From assembly GCA_008729055.1 (NCBI GenBank), contig SDUX01000004.1, positions 2,232,001-2,296,000 on the forward strand: DNA of 64,000 bases. The letters are read 5' to 3'. Position 1 is the stretch's first letter. Each line of letters starts with the position of its first letter. Position numbers and translations under genes: made by a program. Positions 11,944 through 22,711 of this stretch are shown here, one piece after another. The notes beneath the pieces are model-generated. The model was not told the origin of the DNA. It was given only the letters and a program-made list of their open reading frames with translations, and searched no databases. Source of the stretch: Pyropia haitanensis (lineage: Eukaryota > Rhodophyta > Bangiophyceae > Bangiales > Bangiaceae).

Positions 11944-12468
11944 ATGGGCGCCCTCCCCCCCGCCGTCACCGCCGCCCTCGCCGTCGCCGCCACCGCCCGT
12001 GGCGACGAGCGCACCGCCGCGCTCGCTGCCGCCGCCGCCACCGCCGCCGCCGCCGCCCGCGGCGACGTTGGCCGCGCCCTCTGGCGCCGCCGCCGTGCCG
12101 CCGCCGCCGCCGCCGCCGCCACCGCCGCCGCCGACATCCCGTCTGCGCACCCACCGCGGTCGGTGAATGGCTGGGGCGGCGGCGGTGGCGCCGAGGAGGG
12201 GGGGGGCGCCGGCTGGGCGGCTTATGGCCAGCCGCCGCCGCCGCTGCCGGGGGGGGGGTCGCCAGCCGCCGCTGCCGCTGCCGCTGCCGCTGCCGCTGCC
12301 GCTGCCGCTGCCGCGGCGGCGGCGGCAGATGGCGGCGGCGACGGTGGCGGGCCGCCGGCGGACCCCGACGTGCTTGCCGCGTGGGGGGTGGCGGGCGCCG
12401 CGGAGGAGCCGGTGGTGATGGTGCGGGTGGGGGTGCCCCACGCGCGTGCGACGGTGTATTACGGGGAG
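11944..12468 (+). CDS. Ala-rich hypothetical protein, first exon
   Basis: Probable first coding exon (175 codons) of an unrecognised gene. It opens with a helical Ala-rich stretch (MGALPPAVTAALAVAATARGDERTAA would span the first 26 residues), contains a run of about 20 alanines near residues 109-128, and ends with a more normal segment, EEPVVMVRVGVPHARATVYY. The last codon, GAG, is followed by GTACGT, the donor used by several firm introns in this window. The following exon could not be fixed: candidates begin after CCGCAG at about 13218 (GHFVIAAAAGV) or within 13500-13720 (VWWNVLYSGFSPK), but neither joins convincingly. The start and strand rest on the conserved-looking end and the donor. 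It could still be a chance open frame. Confidence 0.35.
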
Positions 12469-13922
12469 GTACGTTTTGGGGTGGGTCTCATGGCGTGGAC
12501 GGTGGGGGGGTTACAGGGTGCAAGTGAGATTGGGTGGCGGGGGGGGAAGAGTTGGTGCTCTCCCCCTGCCCGCTCGCCCGACACTTGCACGGAGCGTCCG
12601 TGGGTCGACAGCCCCGCGGCGGTGGTTGCCGCCGTCGCTGCCGCTACCTTGTCTGTGTTCGCTGGTGCCGCGGGATGCCCGCGGTGCTGCGACGCCCGCT
12701 CGAGCGAGGGGGCCCCCACTGGCCGTGTCGGCCGCTGCCGTTGCTAGGGCGCGCCCCTCACCGCCGCGCCCCGTGTCTCACCCGACCCGTCGCGACCAGC
12801 ACCACCCCCTGGGTTCCGCCCGCGTGCCACAACCGCTGCCACTTGCCCCCCGCCCCGCCCCCTTCACCCCGCGGCCCCTCGGTTTCTTGCTGCCCCTCGT
12901 TCCCCTTTCCCGTCCCCCCACAGAAGTCCCGCCGTGTCCCGCTGCCGCGGCTGCCGTTGTCGCCGTCCGCAGCGGGGCGTTACTGACATTCCATCCCCCT
13001 CCCCCCTCCCTCGCCGCTCCACCAACTGGCGAGGCAGTCCGACCTGTCCTTCCTGCCAGGGTACTCGCTGCCACCGGCTGCCGCCCTCTCTCCCACCTGC
13101 CCTCTCCCTCCGCCGCCCGCGCGGCTGCTACCGTGGCGCCATTCCCCCCCCCCCGCGCCCCTGCCGCGGCCGCCGCCGCCACGGCCCCTGCCCTCCCCCC
13201 TTGGCGACAGCCGCAGGGCCATTTTGTTATTGCGGCGGCGGCGGGGGTGGCGGTGTGTGGGCGCGGGCGGAAGGCGTGGCGGTTTGGCGGCGGCGGTGGT
13301 CGCGCCCGCGCCGCTGCGGCTGGGTCTCCCTGCCGGCCACGCGGGGTGGGGCGGTGCGCCCGGTGGGTGTGTGCGTTTTGGGTGTTGTGGGACGGGTGGC
13401 GTGTCCCGCCGGCGGTGGGGACGGCCGCTTGCAGCGGTGGGAACAGCGGCATTGGCAGGATGGGGTGGTTGCGCCGTTCTGGGTGAGGGTGGGGGTGGGG
13501 ATAGAAAGGGGGGCGTCCACTCTGGGCGCCCCCGCCCGTGTGCGCGACGTGCTGCAGTGGCCGCCGCGCCGCCGTGCCGCGGACTCGGCGGCGGCGCCGC
13601 GCCCGCCCGCCCGCGATGGGCGTGCTGTGACGTTGCTGGCACGGCAAGCACCGGGCGCGCCGCCCGTCGGCGTGGCCGTCGCCACCCCAGCACGCGTCTG
13701 GTGGAATGTACTGTACAGCGGTTTCAGCCCGAAAAGAAAACAAGACGCGGAGCGGCCGAACCCCGCAGCACACGTACACACACTACAGGCCGCGCCCAAA
13801 GGCAGAGGCCGGGCGGGGAGCAACGAACGACCGCGCTCAGCCACGCACCTCCCATCCCAAAAATAAAAGAGCCCAGACAAGACGAGGCTCCTCCCCCCGA
13901 CTCCCCCCCCCTCCCCCCCCCC
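12469..13922. other. Probable intron and downstream exon(s), unresolved
   Basis: If the exon ending at 12468 is real, this stretch holds its intron and remaining exon or exons. Plus-strand frames after 13218 and around 13540-13720 read less repetitively than their surroundings, but no family is recognised. The final 60 bases are the 3' flank of the aminotransferase gene. Confidence 0.35.
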
Positions 13923-15235
13923 CTACAGCCCGTCCTTGGTCACCGCGTGCATCGCTTCGGCGAGGTAGCCCACGTTCTTGGACGTCACCCCCGCCATGCT
14001 AATCCGCCCGTTGGCGGTGAGGTAGACGCTCCACTCGGCGGCGAGCCGCGCGACCGCGTCCGCACCCATCCCCGAGTAGCAAAACATCCCATTCTGGTCC
14101 GTCACATGCCGCCAGTCGGCGGTGCTGCCCGCGTCGGCGAGCGCCGCCACGAGCGCGGTGCGCATGCCCGCGATGCGATCGGCCATGCCCGCCACTTCCG
14201 CCCGCCACTGCGCGGCGAGCGCCGCGTCGCCGAGCACCTCGTCGACGAGGCGGACGCCGTGGAGGGGCGGGTTGGAGTAGGACGGCCGGCCGAGGATGCA
14301 CAGCTGGGAGGCCACCGCCGCGGCGGCCGCCGCGTCGCCCGTCATGACCGACAGCGCGCCGACGCGGTGGCCGTACAGGCCGAAGTTTTTGGAAAAGGAC
14401 TGCGCCAGCGTCACCGCGTGGCCGTCAGCGACAAACCGCCGCACCGCCGCGGCGTCGGCGGCCGGGTCGCCGCTCGTAAAGCCCTGGTACGCCATGTCAA
14501 ACAGCGGGTGGAGGCCCGCGGCGGCGACCGCCGCCGAGATCTCCGCCCACGCCTCCGCGTCGGGGTCGACGCCCGTCGGGTTGTGCGCGCACGCGTGGAG
14601 GAGGACGGTCGCGCCGGCGGGGGCGGCGCGCAGGTCGCGGAGCATGCCGCCCAGGTCGAGGCTCTTGGTCGACGGCTCGTAGTAGGCGTACGTGCCGACC
14701 GCGCAGCCGGCGTCGCGAAAGATGGCCGCGTGGTTGGCCCACGACGGGTTGGGCAGCAGCACCAGCGGCCGCCCGTCCGCGCCGGCAGCCTTGTCGCCCG
14801 CAAAGCGGGCGAGCAGGTCCCCCGCCAGGCGGCACGCGCCTGTCCCGGACAGCGTCTGCACGGACGCGAGGCCCTCCGGGACGGCCCCCTCCCCGTACGC
14901 CAGCTCCATGGCCTTGGAGAGGAAGCCCGCGTGGCCCGCCACGGGCAGGTACTCCATGTTGAGGCCCTTGGCGATGACGCGCGCCTCCGCCTCGCGCACC
15001 GACGGGAGGACGTACGGCGCGCCGTCGTCATCGCGGTACGCGCCGACACCCAGGTTGATCTTGCGCGGCGACGCGTCGCGGCCATAGGCCTGCGTGACGC
15101 CGAGGATGGCGTCGGGGGGGCCCTGCGGCACGCCCGACCAGCGGGGGGGGGGGGGGCGGTGGCCGCCGCCGCAGCCAGGCCGCGGCGGCTGGTGCGGGCC
15201 AGCGACGCTGCCGCGGCGGCGATGCGGGAGGCCAT
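13923..15235 (-). CDS. Aspartate aminotransferase, organellar type
   Basis: PLP enzyme exchanging the amino group between aspartate/2-oxoglutarate and oxaloacetate/glutamate (class I aminotransferase). The body shows GPPDAILGVTQAYGRD, INLGVGAYRDDDG, LSGTGACRLAGDLL, NPSWANH, HACAHNPTGVDP, the PLP-lysine motif SFSKNFGLYGHRVG, and NGRISMAGVTSKN near the end. The ATG at 15235 starts an Ala/Arg-rich presequence (MASRIAAAAASLARTSRRG) typical of organelle targeting. That presequence and the body are in different frames, and the switch falls in a 14-G run (15143..15156 on plus). One additional base there would give ...PPPPRWSGVPQGPPDAIL, restoring the Trp that commonly precedes this block. I therefore treat it as one intact gene of about 437 residues with a probable homopolymer error. 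Mitochondrion or plastid cannot be decided. Confidence 0.9.
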
Positions 15236-16211
15236 GGCGGGTGGCAGCGGCGGGGGCGGCGAAGCTGGGGCGGAGGAGCGGGACAGAAGCAGGCTAGGGA
15301 CGAAGGCGGGCGCCGCCGCGGCAATGGCACGGATCAGGCCGTGTGGATCGGCGGGCGGATCGGCTGGGCTGCGGGCTCTCCCTTGGGAAACAGCCGGCGT
15401 TTCCAACACGGGCACCAGGGGGTGACAGCGGCGACGGCGGCCGGCGGGGGGTGGGCAGAGACGGCGGCCGCGCCGAGGGGGGCGGGATGGGCGGACGCCG
15501 ACCAAGGCAAGGTGGGATGCGCGCCGGCACGCGCACGGTGCGATCCGTCCCAGCCCGCCACGTGATCCCGCCACCAGGTCAGGCGGTGTCGGTCCTTGGT
15601 GGCGGACTGGCCAATAAGGGGACGCCACGATGCGATGGGCGGCCAATGGGCGCATCGATCACAGGCAGCACAGCGCTGGTTGGACGGGCGGCGTTGGCGG
15701 GGAGGCGCTGCCTCGGCGGGGCCGTCGACCGAGGCGGGGCACAAGGGGTGGCCAAGTCAACCGGCATGGTGCCGAGCGCGGCGGCGGCCACGCTATCGAC
15801 CCACTGCGTCCGTCCTACGAATTCTGTACGTTCGTGCGGGGGAGACCGGCGGCACAAGGAGTGTGCTGGCCCCACCCCCCCCTATCAACCACCGGGGCCC
15901 AAGGGGACGACCAAACGGGGGCAGCAGCTGCCAGCGGTCACCTGGCCGGCCAACCCCCACGGGAAGACCCGCGACTTCCGCCGCCGGCGGACCCCGCGTC
16001 GGGGTCCCCGCGGACAGGTGGAAGCCCGCGGACTCGTTGCGCCGCTGGTCGGCCGACAGCGGGCGGAGCCGCGGCCAGCATGACCAGGAGGGATGGCGAC
16101 GCCGCTGTCGCGCACTGCCCCCCAGAAAACCGCGCCAAAAATACGCCACAGCGTGCCGCAATGCCCCTACCTGCCCCCCCCCACGCTCCCTCCTTCCCCT
16201 CCGCTTCCCCG
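15236..16211. other. Intergenic, no gene seen
   Basis: Upstream of the aminotransferase and downstream of the 16-18 kb gene, both minus strand. Long open frames occur on both strands, but all are Arg/Gly/Pro-rich with no recognisable feature. Confidence 0.55.
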
Positions 16212-18052
16212 TTAGCTCCTGCTCGCCAGCTCCACTTGCGGCTCCACGCGCGCAAGCGGCGACGACGGCGACGACCCCCCCGCCGCGTCGTCGTCGCCCC
16301 CTCCCTCCCCCCCCCCCGCGGCGGCGAGCACCTCCCCAGGCGTCGCGGAGAGGAGGATGGCCGACGGGTCCCGCCGGCCGAGCAGCCGCAGCGCGGCGCG
16401 GCGGAACGCGGGTGGGTCGTCGCCAAAGTTCCGCGCCAGCGTCAGCACCCCCGCGTCTGCGTCGACAGCCAGGTCCACCAGCCGGTCGTACTGCCACTGG
16501 GTGAGGCCCGGGGGGGGAGGGCGCCGCCGCACGCCGCGGGTGGGGAGCACCGCAAAGCTGCGGGAGAGGGGGGAGCGGGGGGGGGGGGGGGGGGGGCGTC
16601 GTCGGCGGCCGTCGCGGAGGAGGGGGGGGGTGCGTCGCTCGCGTCGGTGACGGTGGACGTGGACGATGACGACGACGACGACAAGGACGTCGAGGACGCG
16701 GACTGTTGTGAGGCGACCAGCAGCTGCCGCGACAGTCGTATGGCCGTATCCTGGAGCGTCTGGTCGCTGGCCCAGTCGGACCGAGACGCTGATGGCGCCT
16801 CGTCCTTCTTCTTGGCAATGTGCGAGCCATCCAGCTTGACCCCCCGCCGCGGGATGGCCTCCTCATCGGCGCTGTCCTTGGACCAAAAGAGCCAGCCACC
16901 GTCCGGGATGGCCCGCACGTCCGCGTCCGTCTTGACAGACTCTGTGAAGTGAGGAGATGTCCACACCGCAATCTGCTTAACGTCCTGCGTACGGCCAACG
17001 ACAGGAGGGAGTGGAAGGGAAGGGAGGGGAAGCAAACACAGGCACCTCGAGTCCATGAAACACAGCAGCAGCACACGGGTGGGGGGCGGCGGGAGAGCAT
17101 CCGGCATTTGGCGTCAGACCTCGATGGACAACCGAGCAAACAGCAGACAATGCAGCAGGTACTCCAGCGGGAGAGCAACACGATAGAAGCGCTCGCCAAG
17201 CCGGGGCCGGAGGGGAGATACCACCCGACGTACCTTGGGTTGCAGAAACGCGGTGGGGAACGGCGGGGGTTGGGCGTCCGCAATGACCGCCCGTAGCCTG
17301 TCTATGTTCATGCGGTAGATTTGAAACGACTGGAGGTCCCCGTCGGGGTACTGCGCGCGAGCCAACACGGTAACAACAGGTATGCACGAACCGAGGTGTT
17401 CAGAGGAAGGGAGGGGAAAGGCCATATCAGGGGGGAAAAGAAAATCAGCGGGGGTAGGCAGGTGGGTGGGGAGGAAAGGACCAAACGCAGGAGGTGTGGC
17501 GGCCAAGACGGATAGCGAGTGCGTGAGACATCAAGGAGAACGGTGGGTGGCGAACATGGGGGTGCGACGCGTCAGACACATCATCACACAGCAGGCCACC
17601 AACGCTCAGTGGGCGAAGCAAGGCATCCGAGGAACAGGACCAGCGTGGCCAGGCGACCCACATGCACGCACCTCGATACACCGGATGTTCTTCCCAAAGA
17701 TGCGGTGGCGTATACTGGCGCCACCCAGCGCCCGGGACCGATAGAGCACACCAAAAGGACCACGACAAACACCAATAGACCACCCAGTCAGTTTGACGGG
17801 TTTGCCACGGACTACAACAGAGCAGGGCACACACTACACTCCAGACAGTACGCAACCACCCCGCCGCCGCTCTACTCTCCTCCATGTCTCGCTCCTCACA
17901 AGACCACAGCGAGCCCCCCTTCGGACCCACACAGAATCCCCCCTCTGCTGCCCCAATACGCACAGGTTGAAGATGATGCTGCTGCCGCCAACGGCCTTGA
18001 AGGCCGTGTCGGCCTTGCCCAGCATGGCCGCAATGGGTAACATGGCGACCAT
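16212..18052 (-). CDS. Unrecognised multi-exon protein
   Basis: Four exons can be joined cleanly: 18052..17964 (89 nt), 17714..17672 (43 nt), 17350..17234 (117 nt), and from 16984 onward. Donors are GTGCGT, GTGCGT, GTACGT and acceptors GCCAG, CGCAG, CGCAG; phases are 2, 0, 0. The joined protein starts MVAMLPIAAMLGKADTAFKA and continues through FNLIRHRIFGKNIRCIE, YPDGDLQSFQIYRMNIDRL and DVKQIAVWTSPHFTESVK, then a Ser/Asp-rich linker. Beyond a 20-G run (16577..16596) the frame changes, and a plausible C-terminal block follows, LTQWQYDRLVDLAVDADAGV and ARNFGDDPPAFRRAALRLL, with stop at 16212. The change may be a homopolymer indel or a short intron ending CTCCCGCAG at about 16562. There is no signal peptide or membrane span, and I recognise no family. 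The regular phases and normal residue composition make a real gene likely. Confidence 0.65.
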
Positions 18053-19514
18053 CGCGGCGTCTGGTCGAGGGCGGCCGCCACAACCGCTGCCGGTGCCGAA
18101 CAGGGGGCTGCCCCAACCGCGTGAGGGCCACCGCTACGGGCGGACCCGAAGACTGGCCGGCAGTCACGGACAACGGACACACGGACACAGACCTGGCATC
18201 GAGGATGTCGAGGCGACACGTCAGCTCTCGCGGATCGACCAACCCTGTTCCGCTCAATTTTCTCAAGAACAAGACCATGACTTGATGTGTTAGTAATTTA
18301 TAACTTGCAAATATTGATGTGTTGTCAAATTAGAAAAAGGCCATGACTTGCAAAGTATAATTTGCGTGATTGTCGATGGAGTTCACACACGACCAGCGAC
18401 GCGTTGTCTCTGGATGAGCCCAAAAGGTCTGACAAGAACGACGGGCCCAGATTCGTCCAAGTTTGGCTGGAAGACCCGCGTGTCCGTGAGAGCAGCGCGA
18501 AACGGGCGCGCCTCAGCCGTTTGCCTGCGCCAACCGCCACCACCTGCCTAAGAGTGCTTCAGCACCCACGGCTGTCCCTCTTCCTCCATTGTCCTTCGCC
18601 CAGCTGCACAGGCAGATGGCCAGGCCACCGAGCATCGCGAGACTCTGTATCCCTGGTGGTGAACGTTGTCTTGGTGGCCAAGCCTCAGCACAGCGGCAGC
18701 CCCTCAGATGGCTCCGCGTGCCACGGCACAGGGAGATTTTGGACGCGTGTAGACGATGAATCGGTGCTGCCGCCACCCCCACGGTCGGGTGGCGTTAAGG
18801 CAGGACGCCAATTAGGTCACGAATGGCGGTTCCCCAATCAGCTATTGTCAGTCTCCGTGCCGCCCGGAGGTCACAACCATTGGCGTTCCAGCCGAGGTGA
18901 GGCGTCAGCGGCCTATCCGAGCCCCTCCTTGTGAACGTTATAAGCCTGTGCGGAGATGCAGCACCGCACTCTGTTCTTCCTGCCGGTGTGGCAGGCCCGC
19001 GTTGCTCCGGAGATGGATGCCACACGCGCCTCGGCACTTTCCACGTGCTGCTCCGACGGTGGTGTCCCGGTGTCTGTGCCTGTCGCAGGCTCCTTTGTAT
19101 GGTTCTGAGGCTGGCTGTTGCCGTTTGTAGTTGAGCGCTGCTCTCCCCTCCACCAACCACAAGTCTGCCCCCTGTTGTCGCAAGCCGCGGTAAATTCCAC
19201 GGCCCGCGTGCTGGACCGCGCAGAGGGCCGCAACTGGGGGTCACCGTCCCCCGCTTCCCCGGGCGCCGCACAGGCGCGCATCCATCGCTGGACCGAGTGG
19301 ACCCGGCTCGACGCTCTCGGGAGGTGCGGGGGTGCACCCACCGTTTCCATGCATTCTTGCACGGCCATCCTGTCGGGCGAGCTGCGCCGTGAGGAATGCT
19401 TCCTCAACAGCAACGCCCCAACCGTCCGCGGTCGACCCCTCACCCACCATCACGCGGCGCTATCTTTTCCTATCATCACCGGAAGGGGACGCTGACGGCT
19501 GCGTTCTTCCTGTC
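18053..19514. other. Intergenic, less GC-rich
   Basis: The GC bias relaxes here. It contains the AT-rich repeat cluster at 18275..18354 and otherwise only short, unconvincing open frames. The end is presumably the promoter of the plus-strand gene starting at 19515. Confidence 0.5.
18275..18354. repeat. AT-rich interleaved direct repeats
   Basis: Three short sequences each occur twice in an AT-rich 80-bp patch: CCATGACTTG at 18275 and 18341, TTGATGTGTT at 18282 and 18314, and CTTGCAAA at 18304 and 18347. The patch stands out sharply in this GC-rich window. Confidence 0.7.
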
Positions 19515-20882
19515 ATGGCTCTGCACGGACCTGGCGGCGGGAAGCGCCGTCGCGGCAGTTTGGATGACGTGACTCGCGGTGGTTGCGTCACTGCACCTGA
19601 GCGGCCGGCGGCTCTGGAGGTGAGAGTGCCACTTGCTTTGCCGCCGGAGGATGGTAAGCCGGATGAAAGCGCGGGCGGTTTGTCGGGGCTGGTTCGCGGC
19701 AAGAGACGCCGTGGTACGGGCCTGCACGGGACCAACAACCACAGAGAGGCCAATGGCTTGCATGCAGTGGCACTGCCTGCTGGGGTGGACGATGGAGCGG
19801 TGGATGCATTCGTGAACCAGGTAAGCAGGCGCTCGCTTTCGGAGAGACCGTTGCGCTGTTCGTTATGCATGGCGGGTGTGCATCTGTCTTGTCATGACGT
19901 TACGCTATGGTGATGCAAAGAATGTTTGTACTCATCCAGAGATGGTCTCCTCTCATTGCATGTGCATTTTCTGATGCTGCTGGAGGATGTGCGCTCTTGC
20001 CCTGTTTGACAGACCGACGTTGTGCACGATGCGCTGCTGTCCGCTCTCGGCGGCCGCATGTCTGCATCTGCTAAAGACGTGCAGGCGTATGTGGCATTTC
20101 GTCGTGCCCCATACGGTGAAGACCGGAACGTGATGAGCAACGCCCCTGACTGTGCCCGCACTGTGAAGCGGCTCCTGTACTGCTCCGACCGCTTTCGCGT
20201 GGTGCGCAAGCACGGCAGCTCTTTGGGGCCAGCGAGTTCGTACGAGTTCCAACTGGCCCGCAGCGGCGGTTCTGTACCTCGCACCCTCTCCATGCAGCAG
20301 CACGAGAATAGGTACGAGAGCACTCCGCCGCCAGCCAACGAGCGCATTGCATCTCAGCGCTCTCGGCCGACGGGGCACGGGTGCGAGCAGGAGGTTGTGG
20401 TTCCAGCCATTCCTGAACCGCAGCTATCTGGGCCTGAGACTGCAGCTGTCGACGTGTCGCGGACTACGGACGTGGCGACCTCTCCATCACTCGGGGAGGG
20501 CCTCAAGAAATGCTCGCTGCTGACGCGCACTTGCAGTGATGGAGCCACCTCCAAAGTAACCACCGAGGTCCCAGAGGACAAGACGGCTGCAGGTCAGTCC
20601 ACTCTCGATGACACCCGTTTTACTCGGGTTCCACCGACGACGACGGCGTCACGGGGGGACGCCTCATCGACCGATGTTGTGAACATCAACGCCCTCGACG
20701 GTCTCAAGGCGGGGTCTGGCCTGTCGGAGAGCCTGGTGGGGGACGGAACCCTCGACTTTTCGTCTGACCTCTACACGCTCTTGCCCGCGCACGCGCAAGG
20801 GCTGCCGCTGCTAGATGAAGCGGAAGCGGCCTTGTCCGAGCAGCTGCTGAACTTCAGAGAGTGGGACACGAGCTTTGGATAG
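19515..20882 (+). CDS. Possible winged-helix nuclear protein
   Basis: Two exons, 19515..19820 (102 codons) and 20013..20882, joined in phase 0 across a 192-nt intron with donor GTAAGC and acceptor TTTGACAG. The product has 391 residues. Residues 1-90 hold two basic GKRRRG-type motifs (about 9-13 and 60-65) that could be nuclear localisation signals. Across the splice, DGAVDAFVNQ continues into TDVVHDALLSALGGRMSAS, followed by ARTVKRLLYCSDRFRVVRKH and SSYEFQL. This helix-helix-RVKRLL-DRFRVV-strand order resembles a winged-helix fold; that is a resemblance, not a family match. The remainder is Ser/Thr/Glu-rich and probably disordered, ending in an acidic-aromatic tail (LLNFREWDTSFG). Codon use is visibly less GC3-biased than in surrounding genes. 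Confidence 0.6.
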
Positions 20883-21879
20883 TCCAGCTCTTAGCTTTGG
20901 TTCGGAGTGTAGCTTGTGGGCGGTGCGCGTGTTCGTTTTTCTGCCTTGCCTACTCTCTGAGCGAGTGTGGCGTGTTGTGAGTGGCTCTGATGGTTTTCCT
21001 TTTGCACATACAAAACCGAATGGACACATGGTGGAATTTTATGCTGCTGGGTTGGTTGTCATCAAGAGAATTCAGAACGTTGACACCTACCTCAGGCCCG
21101 TTCGCAGACATGTATCGTTCCCGTACCAGTACCGGTAACGTGGATGCGATTGGGCCAGCGTTTTGCTACGATACAAACGAGACGGACCTACTAATCGGCC
21201 GCGGTAGGTGACGTCACAATGTATCGCCGCAATTTGGGGCCGTGGGGCGGATTCTGCACCCACTATTCTGGCATAGTTACGACGCGTGCCCGCAGATCTC
21301 ACCGACGAGTCTGGCCTCGCTCAGTCCAGAAGCCTGACAGACACACCGAGTTTAAAGGAACCCAAAATATGTAGCGGAGTTGCGTGTACCGGCTCACGGC
21401 ATCGGTAAAGAGCTTTCGCAGCATGTGACGCGATACAGTACCGCGTCACACAAACGGTACGAGTCTGCAAAAGCCCCTCAGATGCAGACTCGTGGCGTCT
21501 TGGTCCCAGAGTTGAGGTAGCGGCCAGGTATCGCAAGAGAAGCAGAGCAACACAATCCTCTGTGGGCTTCAAAAGGCAGAGCGCATACTCATCTCAGCGG
21601 CATACAGTACTCAGGCAAGGAACCCATTCACTCAAGAACGCTGGTGCGTCGTGCAGAGTACTAGGCAAGCCACCAGATTGTAGTCATGTCTGTACGGACC
21701 TTTTCTTGTAGCTTGGTGCCCTCGGCACTAGCGCATCGGTGCGCGGTGGGCTCGCGGCGCGGTACGAATGGCAAGAACAGAACTAGGGCAGGTCAGAACC
21801 GAATATCAGTCGGAGGTCCCATGGGCTGCCGTGACACAGGCACCCACCCCACCCGCGACTGCGCCAACCACTTGAGACA
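20883..21879. other. Intergenic, less GC-rich
   Basis: Near-neutral base composition with no convincing open frame, RNA gene or repeat. It separates two plus-strand genes of the same compositional island. Confidence 0.5.
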
Positions 21880-22350
21880 ATGGACACCTACACCCTATTC
21901 TTTGACGGCAGTTACAACCCTGCGACCGGTGATGGCGGCTGGGGCGCCGTTGTCTTCCATGGCTCCGTCGCAGCCACCCCCACGGCTGACCTGCAGCAGA
22001 ACGAGGTGACTCGGGCGCGTGGGTTCCTGGACCAGGTCGGCAATCCCACCGTTGCAGAGGCCGAGGCGTTGCTCCATGGCTTGCGTCTGGCCAGAGAGAA
22101 CATCCTCGACCCCATATGCTGTACGCTGTGTGTCCACGGCGACTGTTCGACCGCCATCCGGGCGCTGGCAAGCGAGCTGCTGCCATCCAAAGACCGTCTG
22201 AGCAAGACGCTGCGCACAGCGATCGGGGAGGCTGCAGTCTTCGGCTCGGTCAACGCCGCGTGGGTGCCGAGGGCCCACAACGCAACGGCGGACTACGAGG
22301 CCGGCCTGGGGTCACGCCAAGTCCACGGACTGGTGCCGTTGCAGTCGTGA
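21880..22350 (+). CDS. RNase H-fold protein (RVT_3-like)
   Basis: A 156-residue single-domain protein of the ribonuclease H superfamily, which hydrolyses RNA in RNA-DNA hybrids. The four acidic positions expected of the active site are present: Asp9 in LFFDGSYNP, Glu60/Glu62 in VAEAEALLHGL, Asp88 in CVHGDCSTAI, and Asp138 in WVPRAHNATADYEAG. This order and length fit the plant-type RVT_3 branch better than bacterial RNase HI. The ATG at 21880 directly precedes the first beta strand, so there is no targeting peptide. No reverse transcriptase or integrase lies nearby, so a complete retrotransposon is not supported; a domesticated domain or ordinary cellular gene fits. It shares the low-GC island with the gene at 19515. 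Confidence 0.8.
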   Translation: MDTYTLFFDGSYNPATGDGGWGAVVFHGSVAATPTADLQQNEVTRARGFLDQVGNPTVAEAEALLHGLRLARENILDPICCTLCVHGDCSTAIRALASELLPSKDRLSKTLRTAIGEAAVFGSVNAAWVPRAHNATADYEAGLGSRQVHGLVPLQS

Positions 22351-22711
22351 GGGAATGGGCAGGGCACGGGTGGCTGGCGCAGCTGGGAACGTGAGTCGAC
22401 GGGTTGACAAGGGAGAGCAGGTCGTGCCAAAGACGCTGGCAGGGAAGGGAAAAACGGCCACCCTCGGAAAACGCCGCCTGCCTGGCCCGGCTCAAGGAAC
22501 AACGACATCGGACGGATACTCACATGCAAGACACAAGGGCACGACAGTCTTGGGTCACACTGCCTCGCTCTGAGGGCGCTGTTGCATATGCTTCTCCCGC
22601 TGTGTAGAGCAATCGTTTGTCACGGCTCTAGCGCACGCACTCACGACTTGAGCCCGGTCATCCCACAGCGCTTTCCCCCCCCCCCCAGTTTCTCACACCC
22701 ACCCCGGTCAG
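22351..22711. other. Convergent 3' flank
   Basis: Short gap between the plus-strand RNase H-like gene and the minus-strand DUF3598-like gene, so both 3' untranslated regions should lie here. A C-run sits at about 22676-22686. Confidence 0.55.

Noticed and set aside
15143..15156. Aspartate aminotransferase as a pseudogene
   Set aside because: The only lesion is one missing base in a 14-base homopolymer between transit peptide and body; all catalytic motifs are intact, so an assembly error is more likely.
13224..15425. 733-residue plus-strand open frame
   Set aside because: Antisense to aspartate aminotransferase; Arg/His-rich shadow without recognisable motifs.
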